This document shows positions 49,043 through 59,543 of a stretch of 64,000 bases of DNA, piece by piece. Position 1 is the first letter of the stretch. Every line of letters starts with the position of its first letter. The position numbers and the translations under genes are program-made. Under the pieces are notes generated by a model. It worked only from the letters and a program-made list of their open reading frames with translations. It was not told the origin of the DNA and searched no databases. Origin of the DNA: an uncultured Brachyspira sp. (GTDB lineage: Bacteria > Spirochaetota > Brachyspiria > Brachyspirales > Brachyspiraceae); assembly GCF_944388875.1 (NCBI RefSeq), contig NZ_CALXKQ010000016.1, forward strand, positions 1 to 64,000, in the 5' to 3' direction.

Positions 49043-50426
49043 TTATACATTCTTCTCATCATTTAAATTATCATTATTTTCATTACATTTATCTGAACTG
49101 TCATCAATATCTTTAGCATCTACATATTTGCCATCCTCTGTTTGAACATTATAATTTTTATTGTCCAAATTATCTTTTATCTGCGAACTTAAATTATCTT
49201 TTTTAGCCTTTGATTTAGCTTTTAATTGCTCAAATTTTTCCTTTGATTTACTGAATACCTCATCAAATAATTTTCTATCCATTTTAGCATTTTTTTGTAT
49301 ACTTGATATACAAACTTCTAAAATAGTATTTTTTATCTCTCTAGGTGAAAAACCATCTATTATTTCACTCAAAGACATTAAATATTCATCATCAAATACT
49401 TCTCTATCAATAGGAGCTTTTGACGGTATCATCTTTTTTATAATTTTCAATCTTATATCTTTATCAGGAAGTTCAAATTTAATATGCCTTAAAATTCTGC
49501 TCTCAAAAGCACTGTCATAATTTTCATGCAAATTAGTTGCAAATATTACAACTCCATTAAATGATTCTAAAAGTATCAGCATCTGACTTCTCAAAGAATT
49601 AACTGCCTGATCCGAACTGGAAGATACATTTGTAATACGTTTACCCAAAAAAGAATCCGCCTCATCAAAAAAATAAAAGACAATTTTCCCTTTTAGCTAT
49701 TTCAAATGCCTGAACCAAATTTTTAGGGGCATCTCCTACAAATTTTGATTCAATATCAGAATAATTTAAAGGCAATATTTTTGTATTCAGCTCACTTGCT
49801 ATTATGTGTGCTGACATAGTCTTTCCCGTACCAGGAGGACCATAAAAATTAACTATACATCTTGGAACAGGGTCTATTTCAGAAAATCCCCAATCATAAT
49901 AGATTTTTTGTATATTTTTTATTAATGTAGAAACCTTTTGTATCTCTTCAAATGTAGAATCATTCAATATAATTTGACTCATATTATATTTAGGCTCTAT
50001 TGGAAATACATTAAGTTTGACTTCTTCTTTTTTTGAGTTATCTGTATTTATAAAATATTTATTTTCTATAACCTCTTTTTTACAATTAAATGCGATTATT
50101 ACTTTTACATCTAATTTGTTTTCTTTAATAATATTTTTTTCTATAAAGTCTATCTGAGTTTTAAATAGAGATATTTTTATTTCCTGCTCTGAATTAAATT
50201 CAACTTCTTTTTCATAAGCATATATAATATTACCCCTATTAGAAATGTTTTTAAAATCATTAGGAGAATAAACTATATAAATATAAAAAGTATTCAAATT
50301 ATCATCTTTAATCTCAAATCTATTAAGCTTATCTAACAACTCATCATATAATAATTTATATGATGAGTTATTATTATGAATATCATTTTTGTTTATTTCA
50401 TATAATTCTTTAATAGAATTAGACAT
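49043..50426 (-). pseudogene. AAA+ ATPase split by +1 base in a T7 run
   Basis: The N-terminal part (50426-49665, 253 residues) has a ~190-residue unique domain, then Walker A YGPPGTGKT (residues 196-203) and ends ENCLLFF at a TGA. The C-terminal part reads DEADSFLGKRITN on from the same point in the next frame, with sensor-1 VVIFATN and the arginine-finger region FESRILRH, to 49043. Removing one T from the seven at 49673-49667 restores LLFFDEAD and a 460-residue CDC48-like single-ring ATPase. ATG 50426 overlaps the upstream stop by 8 bp. The fused tail has KDNLSSQIKDNLDNKNYNV, resembling neighbours. Confidence 0.75.
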
Positions 50427-50880
50427 AATAAACACCTTCTTTTACTTCTGTTTCTAGAGGAACATTACCCAAATAATCGCCATTTTCATCTTCCACATAT
50501 ACTCTTTTAAGTATTCCTGCATCTATATAATTAACATTGTTAGTCTTCAAATTCTCATTTATTCTTTTATTCAAAGCAATTTTTTGTTCCTCTGTATATT
50601 GTCCAACTTTAATTTTTTTAGCATTTGAAAATAGTCCTGTAATATATCCAATTACCCCAGCCACACCAGTACCAACAGTAGAACATAGTCCGTATACTAT
50701 AGCATCTCCGCAATCAAAAATACCATCTAATACATCTTCAGCAATATCTCTAACCCCATCAACAACATCCCCTACAGCATCACCTATGGTTTCTCCGACA
50801 TCCATAGCTACTTCAAGAGCTTCACCTGCAAGATCTGTTACTGCATCAAAAGCATCCTCTAAAAAATCAAACAATCCCAT
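50419..50880 (-). CDS. acidic amphipathic protein heading the AAA+ locus
   Basis: 153 residues. Residues 1-60 are a run of acidic amphipathic helix repeats (LFDFLEDAFDAVTDLAGEAL and onward, VGD/VGE units), followed by a hydrophobic Gly-rich segment (STVGTGVAGVIGYITGLF, ~70-88) and a polar C-terminal domain with LNKRINENLKTNNVNYIDAG. GGAG precedes the ATG. It is not recognised; membrane interaction is suggested by composition. It overlaps the AAA+ gene by 8 bp, indicating coupled synthesis. Confidence 0.65.
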   Translation of the reverse strand: MGLFDFLEDAFDAVTDLAGEALEVAMDVGETIGDAVGDVVDGVRDIAEDVLDGIFDCGDAIVYGLCSTVGTGVAGVIGYITGLFSNAKKIKVGQYTEEQKIALNKRINENLKTNNVNYIDAGILKRVYVEDENGDYLGNVPLETEVKEGVYYV

Positions 50881-50904
50881 ATTTTTCTCCTTTTATTAAA
50901 TTTT

Positions 50905-51150
50905 TTATTTATTGCAAATTTGTATATTCAAATTGCTAAAATAACTAATTTGAAAATTTATTAATAATAAAAATTTATTTAAATTAATCTGATAAAATGC
51001 AATACAAAAATGAATAATGAACTTAGGTATCATTAATATATAAAATAATTTATAAATTTTATTTAGATGCGATGCGATGCGATGCGATGCGATGCGATGC
51101 GATGCGATGCGATGCGATGCGATGCGATGCGATGCGATGCGATTATGCAT
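50905..51150 (-). CDS. pentamer-repeat leader ORF of the AAA+ locus
   Basis: 81 residues from ATG 51150 with AAGGAT six bases upstream: MHN, then five RIASH units from fifteen pentamers, then a hydrophobic/basic AT-rich tail ending 24 bp before the next start. The promoter at 51208-51181 points directly into it. With 16 units the first codon after the repeat would be TAA, and with 14 it would stop two codons later, so only multiples of three keep this frame open. The tail is low complexity and may not be a functional protein; a translated leader is the alternative. Confidence 0.4.
   Translation of the reverse strand: MHNRIASHRIASHRIASHRIASHRIASHLNKIYKLFYILMIPKFIIHFCIAFYQINLNKFLLLINFQISYFSNLNIQICNK
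51066..51140. repeat. pentanucleotide microsatellite (GATGC)15
   Basis: Fifteen uninterrupted GATGC units. On the minus strand the unit can be written ATCGC, one transition away from the ACCGC unit at 27-76. Confidence 0.97.
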
Positions 51151-51180
51151 TATAATATCCTTAATAATTCTATATATTAG

Positions 51181-51208
51181 AGTATATAATATTTTTAGCA
51201 TTTGTCAA
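51181..51208 (-). promoter_or_regulatory. promoter of the repeat ORF and AAA+ locus
   Basis: Minus strand TTGACA (51208-51203), 16-base spacer, TATACT (51186-51181), immediately after the groEL terminator. The predicted transcript starts near 51174, about 24 bases before the ATG. Confidence 0.6.
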
Positions 51209-51228
51209 TATTTTTTAATATATAAAAC

Positions 51229-51257
51229 AAAAGCCTCAGTAAAATACTGAGGCTTTT
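51229..51257 (-). terminator. terminator after groEL
   Basis: A 13-bp perfect stem (AAAAGCCTCAGTA with TACTGAGGCTTTT) around a 3-base loop, T-rich on the minus strand. Confidence 0.9.
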
Positions 51258-51303
51258 TCATTTATATGATTATTTTTTATTCTAATCTTAAATAGGCTGT
51301 TTA

Positions 51304-52947
<1,644 letters not shown>

Positions 52948-53016
52948 TTAAATATTATAAATAAAAATTATTAGCATATTAAACTTTTAAAATTATTTCA
53001 TTTTAAAATTGAATGA

Positions 53017-53045
53017 ATTATACACTAAAAAATAAATATTTTCAA
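53017..53045 (-). promoter_or_regulatory. promoter of groEL
   Basis: Minus strand TTGAAA (53045-53040), 17-base spacer, TATAAT (53022-53017). It gives an ~80-nt leader. Confidence 0.6.
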
Positions 53046-53063
53046 GTATACTGTATTTATTAA

Positions 53064-53096
53064 AAAAGCATTGATATTAAAAATACCAATGCTTTT
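53064..53096 (-). terminator. terminator after rpsU
   Basis: AAAAGCATTG pairs with CAATGCTTTT, extended inwards by ATATT/AATAC, with a T run on the minus strand. Confidence 0.85.
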
Positions 53097-53118
53097 AAAT
53101 AAAAAATACAGATGACTA

Positions 53119-53328
53119 TTAAAGTAAACCAAGTCTGCGTTCTTTTTTAATTTTTCTTTTCATTCTTTTAAGAGCTTTTTCTCTCTGAAGTTTTTTCTCA
53201 AGAGAAGGCTTTTTGTAGAACTGCTTTTCTTTAAGGTCTTGTAAAATACCTTCGTTCTCACAAGCTCTGCGGAATCTTTTAATAACGCTTTCTATTTGTT
53301 CACCTTCATTAGCGAATACACGTACCAA
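53119..53328 (-). CDS. rpsU: 30S ribosomal protein S21
   Basis: 69 residues. It has the S21 pattern with N-terminal RVFANEGEQIESVIKRFRRA, then a central KPSLEKKLQREKALKRMKRK and a basic C terminus. It binds the small subunit near the 16S 3' end and helps initiation. The start codon is TTG (53328), with GGTGA six bases upstream and no ATG in the frame at the N terminus. It follows the two tRNA genes on the same strand. Confidence 0.92.
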   Translation of the reverse strand: MVRVFANEGEQIESVIKRFRRACENEGILQDLKEKQFYKKPSLEKKLQREKALKRMKRKIKKERRLGLL

Positions 53329-53356
53329 TTAACTCACCTGCCTTTTTATAAAATAT

Positions 53357-53430
53357 TAGCGGCGAAGGGACTTGAACCCCTGACACTGCGGATATGAGCC
53401 GCATGCTCTAACCACCTGAGCCACGCCGCC
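53357..53430 (-). tRNA. tRNA-Met (CAU), elongator type
   Basis: It folds as a standard cloverleaf: acceptor GGCGGCG with CGCCGCT (a G-U first pair), D stem GCTC/GAGC, anticodon stem TGCGG/CCGCA with loop CTCATAT, T loop TTCAAGT. CCA is not encoded. The lack of three G-C anticodon-stem pairs and the paired 1-72 position separate it from the initiator next door. A tRNA-Ile with modified CAU cannot be fully excluded, but the acceptor resembles elongator tRNA-Met. Confidence 0.88.
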
Positions 53431-53460
53431 GAAAAACAAGCCTAAAATATTTTCGGCTAT

Positions 53461-53533
53461 TAGCGGGGGCAGGACTTGAACCTACGGCCTTTGGGTTATG
53501 AGCCCAACGAGCTACCAACTGCTCCACCCCGCG
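53461..53533 (-). tRNA. initiator tRNA-fMet (CAU)
   Basis: It begins CGCGGGG with an unpaired C1 opposite U72, and has the anticodon stem TTGGG/CCCAA with three consecutive G-C pairs around CTCATAA: the hallmarks of initiator tRNA. T loop TTCAAGT; CCA is not encoded. It lies 30 bp upstream of the elongator tRNA-Met on the same strand. Confidence 0.95.
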
Positions 53534-53600
53534 ATGTAAAAATATACAATATTAAACATTTAAACTATTTTACATGTTTTCAAAAAAATGTCAAGTATTT

Positions 53601-54536
53601 TTATACAAACTTACTTAAAAATTCATCGGGTTTGTCATTTTTACCAGATTCAAATAAATCTATTATATATTTATTAATAAACAATTTTTCTTTTTTTATC
53701 TTAGTTTCTACAAAAAGACCCTCATCCTTTAATCTTGATAAAAATCTTGCTGCTTTATCACGCTTCCATTCAAACATATACATTAAATCTACTATTTTTA
53801 TATATGGTGTTGTAAATATGATAGAAAATATGTTAGGATTTGCTGCTTTCTTAAAATTCTTATTTTTGGATAATCTATTCTTAAGCTCAAGTAAATTCTT
53901 ATTCACAAATTCTATAGTATCAACAGCATACAAACATATACCTCGTAAAAATTTTAAATATGTTTTAATAGATTCTATATTAGAATCATTATTCATACAG
54001 TTTACAAAAAATTGATAAGGATAAAGTATAGGATTATCTAATAACTTTAATTTACATGAATAAAGATTAAAAACAACTCTGCATATAATAAAAGAACTCT
54101 TTAATTCCTTAACATATTCATAAGATACCCTTTGATAAATTAAAAGTTTTAATAATGGATCCAAATCCAAACTATCTATATATGCTATATTATCATCATA
54201 AGATTTATCAATAAAAATATCTCTATCCTCAAGCATACTAACTATTTTAGAAAAAATTTCAGAATTATAATCCTTATATAAAAACTCATTTAATATTTTA
54301 AATTCCTTATGCTTAGACTGATACTCCTCTAATATGCTGTATGATATAATAGCAATATCTTTAAACTCATAATGATTATCAGGATTTAATATTAATGATA
54401 AAATACTTAAAAGATATTCAGAATTTTTTAATGATATACAGGACATTCTAAAATTATAATAAGCATGCCAAGTTTTAGCCAATTCTTTTAACACACCTAC
54501 ATCATCGAATATTTCTATATTAAATTTACTATCCAT
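53601..54536 (-). CDS. unrecognised protein with winged-helix-like C terminus
   Basis: 311 residues, mostly helical, without signal peptide or membrane segments. The C-terminal 60 residues (TPYIKIVDLMYMFEWKRDKA, then FLSRLKDEGLF and KKEKLFINKYIIDLF) look like a winged-helix unit of the sort that closes Fic-family proteins, but no HPFxxGNGR active-site motif is present in the body. It lies 45 bp downstream of another unrecognised gene on the same strand. A degenerate Fic relative is possible, with low certainty. Confidence 0.55.
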   Translation of the reverse strand: MDSKFNIEIFDDVGVLKELAKTWHAYYNFRMSCISLKNSEYLLSILSLILNPDNHYEFKDIAIISYSILEEYQSKHKEFKILNEFLYKDYNSEIFSKIVSMLEDRDIFIDKSYDDNIAYIDSLDLDPLLKLLIYQRVSYEYVKELKSSFIICRVVFNLYSCKLKLLDNPILYPYQFFVNCMNNDSNIESIKTYLKFLRGICLYAVDTIEFVNKNLLELKNRLSKNKNFKKAANPNIFSIIFTTPYIKIVDLMYMFEWKRDKAARFLSRLKDEGLFVETKIKKEKLFINKYIIDLFESGKNDKPDEFLSKFV

Positions 54537-54581
54537 ATACGTATATTAACATAAAAATGCTTATATATCAATATTAATTAT

Positions 54582-55472
54582 TTACATACTATTAAGTTTT
54601 TTTATAGCCTCTTCTATTGCTTCCATTTTGGCATCATATTTATTAATATTTTCTATTCTATTTATGCCGTCGCAAGCCTGCCATAATGAAACTAAAGAAA
54701 CATAATCTTCTGCTTTATCCTTAGCATCATATTTATCAAAATTATATGTAATACCTGATAATACGCATTCAAAATCACTTATAATAGCTTCGTATATCTT
54801 TTCTGCCTTTTCAAAGTCCTCTATCTCCTCAAAACATAATCCAGTCTTTATCATATCAGGACCAACTAATCCTCTATAATTAGCCATAACATTGCATGTA
54901 ATATAACTTTTATAATACATAACTTCTGCCCTAGACCTAGCATCTCCTGCTATTTCTGAAAAATCTGAAAGCACATCAAGTATACTTCTATATATAGATG
55001 CTGTTATAACTATACTAACCTTATTAATATAACTAGTATTAAGAAAACTGCTTACCAAATTATGAGAAATTTTTGAAATAAGCTCATATACACTTTTTAC
55101 AAGCAAATTAAGCTCTTCTCTATAACCTCCAAAATAAAAAGCATAAATAAATCTTACAAAATCTCCGTAAAGCAAAGCATTATTAGCTGTTAAATCAAAA
55201 TCTATATTTTCAATGCCAGCTATGTTTTTATTATCAATCAAATCTTTTATAACCTTCAAAACACTGCCGTCATCTTCATAATTTAATTTAGAATTCTCAG
55301 AAGTAAATAACTCTATCGCATGCAGTTTCTTTTTCTCAGTGAACTCTCTCATATAAGATTCTAATGTAGATCTTACTAAAAAAGTATTACCTGCTGATAA
55401 AGGCTTTAATATATTCGAATATTCTCCATTGAATAATTCATCCCTTAAATGTTTTATCTCCTTATGATCCAT
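54582..55472 (-). CDS. unrecognised helical protein
   Basis: 296 residues, cytoplasmic by composition, rich in helices. The C-terminal half (GLCFEEIEDFEKAEKIYEAI) has a tetratricopeptide-like hairpin. GGGG precedes the ATG. It is probably cotranscribed with the 53601 gene. No family is recognised. Confidence 0.55.
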   Translation of the reverse strand: MDHKEIKHLRDELFNGEYSNILKPLSAGNTFLVRSTLESYMREFTEKKKLHAIELFTSENSKLNYEDDGSVLKVIKDLIDNKNIAGIENIDFDLTANNALLYGDFVRFIYAFYFGGYREELNLLVKSVYELISKISHNLVSSFLNTSYINKVSIVITASIYRSILDVLSDFSEIAGDARSRAEVMYYKSYITCNVMANYRGLVGPDMIKTGLCFEEIEDFEKAEKIYEAIISDFECVLSGITYNFDKYDAKDKAEDYVSLVSLWQACDGINRIENINKYDAKMEAIEEAIKKLNSM

Positions 55473-55623
55473 AAATATACCCCATGATAAACTTCATTTA
55501 AATTATACTATATATTATACATTATATTTAAAATAATAATATAGATAATAATATTTAAATTAATATATACTTTTTGCTGATTTTAATATAGAATAATTAA
55601 AAACTAATTAGGATATATAAAAA

Positions 55624-56856
55624 ATGGAACTTTTGGCACCAGCAGGAAATAAAGAAAAATTAGAAGTGGCATATCATTATGGAGCAGATGCAGCATATAT
55701 AGGCGGATCATTATTTAATTTAAGACATCAAAGCAAAAATACTACAATAGAAGAATTGGCGGAATGCGGAGAAACAGCAAAAAAATTAAATAAAAAAATG
55801 TACTTAACTTTAAATGCGTTTTTGCATGAATATGATAAAAATAATTTGAAAGAATATCTAAAAGAAATTAGAGATATAAATATAGATGCTTTTATAGTTT
55901 CTGATTTGGGAGTACTTGGTATAGTAAAAGAAATAATACCTGAAGCTGATATTCATATAAGCACTCAGGCTTCCGTTACAAATAGCTATTCATGTAAAAT
56001 ATATGAAACATTGGGAGCAAGCAGAATAATACTTGCAAGAGAACTTTCATTAGATGAAATAAAAGAAATCAGAGATAATACAGACTTGGAATTAGAAACA
56101 TTTGTACATGGGGCTGTATGCATGTCATATTCTGGAAGATGTCTGCTTTCCAATTTTTTAAATAACAGAGATGCTAATGGAGGAGAATGCTCTCAGGTTT
56201 GCAGATGGAATTTCAAAACATACATAGAAGAAAAAACAAGACCTGGCGAGTTCATGGAAATAGAAGAAGGAGAAGATCATTCTACAATATTAAGCAGCAG
56301 AGATTTACAGATGGCAGAATATTTGCATTTACTTCAGAAGGCTGGTATTGACTCAATAAAGATAGAGGGAAGAATGAAAAGTGTGTATTATGTTGCTAAT
56401 ACGGTTAGAGTTTATAGAGTATTATTAGACTTACTTGACAGAATAGGATACGAATCCTACCCTGAAGCAATAAAAAAAGAGCCTATTGCAAGTTATTTAA
56501 AAGAACTTGATACTATAAGCAGAAGAGAAAGCGATACTGGTTTTTATTTCGGAAGAGATAATATAAAACCAACTCTTAAAGGATATCTTAAAGGAAGAAG
56601 ACTCATGGGTATGATTGCTGATGACGGAGATGAATATGCAAAAATTACCGTATACAACACTATAAAAAACGGAGACAATTTAGTATATATAGGAAAAGAT
56701 TTTATAAATCATAATGATAACAGATTCAAATTATTTATAAAAACAGAAGAAAATGAGTTTGTAGAAGTTGACAATATTAGAAATATAGATAATGCCTATA
56801 TAAAATCAGGAGCTCATGATTTTAAAAAATATGATATTATAACAGCAGAAGAATAA
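55624..56856 (+). CDS. U32 peptidase-family protein (RNA hydroxylase type)
   Basis: 410 residues. It opens MELLAPAGNKEKLEVAYHYG and has the family signature ETFVHGAVCMSYSGRCLLSN followed by GGECSQVCRW, giving the four Fe-S cluster cysteines, and SIKIEGRMKSVYYV. Characterised relatives TrhP and RlhA hydroxylate uridine or cytidine in tRNA or 23S rRNA using prephenate-derived oxygen chemistry; true peptidase activity is doubtful. The length suits the TrhP group. It is followed at one base by ruvX. Confidence 0.85.
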   Translation: MELLAPAGNKEKLEVAYHYGADAAYIGGSLFNLRHQSKNTTIEELAECGETAKKLNKKMYLTLNAFLHEYDKNNLKEYLKEIRDINIDAFIVSDLGVLGIVKEIIPEADIHISTQASVTNSYSCKIYETLGASRIILARELSLDEIKEIRDNTDLELETFVHGAVCMSYSGRCLLSNFLNNRDANGGECSQVCRWNFKTYIEEKTRPGEFMEIEEGEDHSTILSSRDLQMAEYLHLLQKAGIDSIKIEGRMKSVYYVANTVRVYRVLLDLLDRIGYESYPEAIKKEPIASYLKELDTISRRESDTGFYFGRDNIKPTLKGYLKGRRLMGMIADDGDEYAKITVYNTIKNGDNLVYIGKDFINHNDNRFKLFIKTEENEFVEVDNIRNIDNAYIKSGAHDFKKYDIITAEE

Positions 56857-56857
56857 T

Positions 56858-57277
56858 ATGGAAACTGTATTAGGAGTAGATTTCGGTAGAAAAAAAACTG
56901 GAACTGCATTTGTGAATATGGATATAAAAATTCCTTTTCCATGCAGACTTATAGAAGAAAGCAATGCAAGAAAAGTTAAGCGTGCTTTGATGGATATAAT
57001 AGAAGAAAAGAAAATAAATACTGTTGTTTTTGGTCTTCCTCTATCTGATGAAGGAAAAGAAAGTGAATGGTGTTCTGAAATAAGACGCTTTTCTGAGTTT
57101 CTTTTAAAAAGTGTAAAAGTTAATATTGTTTTTGTTGATGAATACGGCACTTCTAAAGAGGCTGATTTTATACTTAGAGGAAAAAAGAAAAATGTCAAAA
57201 AAAAAGCAAATGATTTAATTGCTGCTGTTTTAATATTAGAAAATTATTTAAATACATTAAATAAACATAATAATTAA
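56858..57277 (+). CDS. ruvX: YqgF/RuvX nuclease-fold protein
   Basis: 139 residues with an RNase H-like fold: VLGVDFGRKKTGTAFVN carries the first acidic residue, VFGLPLSDEGKESEW the second motif, FVDEYGTSKEAD the third, and a C-terminal KKKANDLIAAVLILENYL the last Asp. The family processes the 16S rRNA 5' end and was named for putative Holliday junction resolvase activity. It begins two bases after the U32 gene stop and overlaps the convergent gene's stop codon. Confidence 0.88.
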   Translation: METVLGVDFGRKKTGTAFVNMDIKIPFPCRLIEESNARKVKRALMDIIEEKKINTVVFGLPLSDEGKESEWCSEIRRFSEFLLKSVKVNIVFVDEYGTSKEADFILRGKKKNVKKKANDLIAAVLILENYLNTLNKHNN

Positions 57278-58269
57278 AAGAAAAGAGAAACTTCCAATCC
57301 TAATTTATTTTCCATTTTTCTATATGCATATAATTGTCTTGAACGCATATATTCATATTTAACACCTATTACAAATCTGTAAATCTCTATTCCTATTCCA
57401 ACTGAAATAGAAGGAAACCATTTATCATAACTATTCACTATATTGTATCCGTCAGTATTATTTCTTCTTAATACAGTGTTGATCCTATCATAGCTTGCTC
57501 CTAAATAAAATCCTGTTATTAAGCTTATTTCTCCCCATAACGGATATCTGAAATCTGTACCATAATATAATCCAAATAAATTTACAAAATTAGACTCGTC
57601 AAATCCTGTCATAGCAAATGAGAAGCCTCCGTAAAATGTAAAATAACCATATTTATAGTGAAGAGAAAAATGCATAAGTTCTATACTCGAGTCCCTAAAC
57701 TCTTCTTTGTTTCTATCATAAAGTTCATTATCTCCTAGTATATCCCCTCCTATATGAGTACATATATGACGTATTGGCGTAAATCTAAACCTTAAAACAT
57801 CATTGTATATATAATCAAAGTATGCTTCTACTTGCATATAAGTGCCGTAAAATAAACTCTCTCCGTAAAATATTTTATAATCTGGATTATAAACTGATAA
57901 AAAAAATTGTGTTAAAAAACCTACACCTATTTTGAATCTATGCTTATCTTTATAATTAAATACTATAGGATTTATTTCTGTAGCTAAAGTAGGCTGATGA
58001 AAAAATGACATTTTATCAAAACGGTAATTTCCATTATTATACATATCTTCTATACTAAATATATCGCCTATCCAATATTTACAATTATAAACTTCAGGAT
58101 CAAGCCATCCATACAAATATTTATCTGTTTCATAAACTCTTAAAGGATTAAATTTCCACTCTGATTTAACCTCTTTAGAATGAAAATCCATTTTTTCTTT
58201 AAATGAATTAGTTTGAGGATATAATTCACCTAAAAATATTAGTATTAATATAATAAATTTATATTTCAT
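57274..58269 (-). CDS. outer-membrane-type protein, DUF1207-like
   Basis: 331 residues with a signal peptide (residues 1-19) and aromatic, Gly-rich beta strands ending LGLEVSLFF, as expected of an outer-membrane barrel. The conserved-looking FTPIRHICTHIGGDILGDNE segment, with its charged RH-H-GDD pattern, suggests DUF1207, though with moderate confidence. It follows the lipoprotein gene 58272 by two bases and is in its operon. Confidence 0.6.
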   Translation of the reverse strand: MKYKFIILILIFLGELYPQTNSFKEKMDFHSKEVKSEWKFNPLRVYETDKYLYGWLDPEVYNCKYWIGDIFSIEDMYNNGNYRFDKMSFFHQPTLATEINPIVFNYKDKHRFKIGVGFLTQFFLSVYNPDYKIFYGESLFYGTYMQVEAYFDYIYNDVLRFRFTPIRHICTHIGGDILGDNELYDRNKEEFRDSSIELMHFSLHYKYGYFTFYGGFSFAMTGFDESNFVNLFGLYYGTDFRYPLWGEISLITGFYLGASYDRINTVLRRNNTDGYNIVNSYDKWFPSISVGIGIEIYRFVIGVKYEYMRSRQLYAYRKMENKLGLEVSLFF

Positions 58270-58271
58270 AA

Positions 58272-58901
58272 TTAAAATCTAACTGAACTTAATGAGCTGC
58301 CTATCCTAATAATTGAATCATGTAAATAAGATACTGGAAAAGTATAATTCAATATAAAATAATAATCATTTTTAGGTTCAAAAATTGTATATAATAAAAA
58401 TGTATTATTGTCCATATTTATTTTAAATTGAATATTTTTCCTGCCGTTTATTATATAATACTCTTCTGTAAAATTATTACCGTTTTTCATGCTTCTTATA
58501 AAATTAATAAAATTATCCAATGATACCTCATCTTTTTTCATATAGGCTGCCAAGCATGTTATTTTTATATTTTCATCTATAAACATGCTGTCTGTATAAA
58601 AATAATCCTTACCGTATCCTGTTTGAGATATGATATCATCTCTTTCCTTATCAGACAATTTAATAGAATTTATAGGAGGAGCAAATTTTACTCCTGCATT
58701 TGAAATAGAATATTCATTGGTATTTTTTACTGAATTATCTTCTTCATTATTCAATTCCAAATTTTTAAAAATTATATCCCTATTTGAAAATATATCTTTA
58801 GAATCATTATTGCTCACAGCATCATATTCTTTATTATTGTTATTGCTGCAGCTTAATGTAAATAATACAAAAATTAAAGAAATTAAAAAATATTTATTCA
58901 T
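58272..58901 (-). CDS. lipoprotein of unknown function
   Basis: 209 residues with a lipobox at LFTLSC, then an Asn/Ser/Asp-rich linker to about residue 65 and a small folded domain (KLSDKERDDIISQTGYGKDY to the end). It is the first gene of a two-gene unit with the barrel-like protein, which suggests a lipoprotein and outer-membrane pair. No family is recognised. Confidence 0.6.
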   Translation of the reverse strand: MNKYFLISLIFVLFTLSCSNNNNKEYDAVSNNDSKDIFSNRDIIFKNLELNNEEDNSVKNTNEYSISNAGVKFAPPINSIKLSDKERDDIISQTGYGKDYFYTDSMFIDENIKITCLAAYMKKDEVSLDNFINFIRSMKNGNNFTEEYYIINGRKNIQFKINMDNNTFLLYTIFEPKNDYYFILNYTFPVSYLHDSIIRIGSSLSSVRF

Positions 58902-58967
58902 ACAAGTCCGTTTATTTTAGGGCTATTAAATTATATTATAACAGCCCTTATAAATTATGATTGATTT

Positions 58968-59258
58968 TTACTTTGTAACTGTAACAGTTCTACTTGTGAA
59001 AGATACTAATCCAGTTAAAAGGTTTAAGAAAAAGTCGCCGGCATTTGATCTAGTATATACCTCATAATTTTGAGCATTTCCTGCTAATTGATGAGTATCC
59101 ACAAAACCTACAGGAACCAATCCCCATAATGCATACCACTGCTTTCTTGATACTGAAACTCCTGTTTGAGGACCATTGCCTACTATATGCTTATGCTGTG
59201 CTATGCATGATGTGGCAAATAAGGCAACTATAAATACTAAAACAAGCATTTTTTTCAT
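58968..59258 (-). CDS. small Bor/Iss-like lipoprotein
   Basis: 96 residues with a lipobox ending at ATSC and the Bor-type core: WYALWGLVPVGFVDTHQLAG, then a YEV segment and LNLLTGLVSF followed by a Thr/Val-rich end. Lambda Bor and Iss lipoproteins contribute to serum survival, but chromosomal relatives in other bacteria have unknown roles. AGGAGAG precedes the ATG. It stands alone. Confidence 0.65.
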   Translation of the reverse strand: MKKMLVLVFIVALFATSCIAQHKHIVGNGPQTGVSVSRKQWYALWGLVPVGFVDTHQLAGNAQNYEVYTRSNAGDFFLNLLTGLVSFTSRTVTVTK

Positions 59259-59487
59259 CTGCTCTCTCCTTTGTAATTAATGATTTTATTTTATACTGCT
59301 AAATAAAAAATGTTAATTATATAAATAAAATCAGAAAGGATTGCACTATATATATGAATATGTAGATATATAATGTAAATTATGATTTTTTTAGATTAAA
59401 AGAAGTTTTACAATAAAAATTACGTATTATTTTTTGATAATTTTGAATTTACTATTATTAATAGATACTGTTTTATAATGAAAATAC

Positions 59488-59515
59488 TTTACAATTATAT
59501 CATTTTTAGTATAAT
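59488..59515 (+). promoter_or_regulatory. promoter of the DUF4340 gene
   Basis: TTTACA (59488-59493), 16-base spacer, TATAAT (59510-59515), 28 bases before the ATG. Confidence 0.5.
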
Positions 59516-59543
59516 ATATTAACTAAAAAAGGAAAATATTTAA

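Noticed and set aside
48798-49520. Plus-strand ORFs opposite the AAA+ locus
   Set aside because: Ser/Phe/Leu-rich shadows of minus-strand genes whose homology and ribosome sites are clear.
51066-51140. CRISPR-like array
   Set aside because: Units are five bases with no spacers; this is a microsatellite. No cas genes are in the window.
50905-51201. Repeat ORF extended to 51201
   Set aside because: The extension overlaps the -10 element; the ATG at 51150 has the ribosome site and lies after the predicted transcript start.
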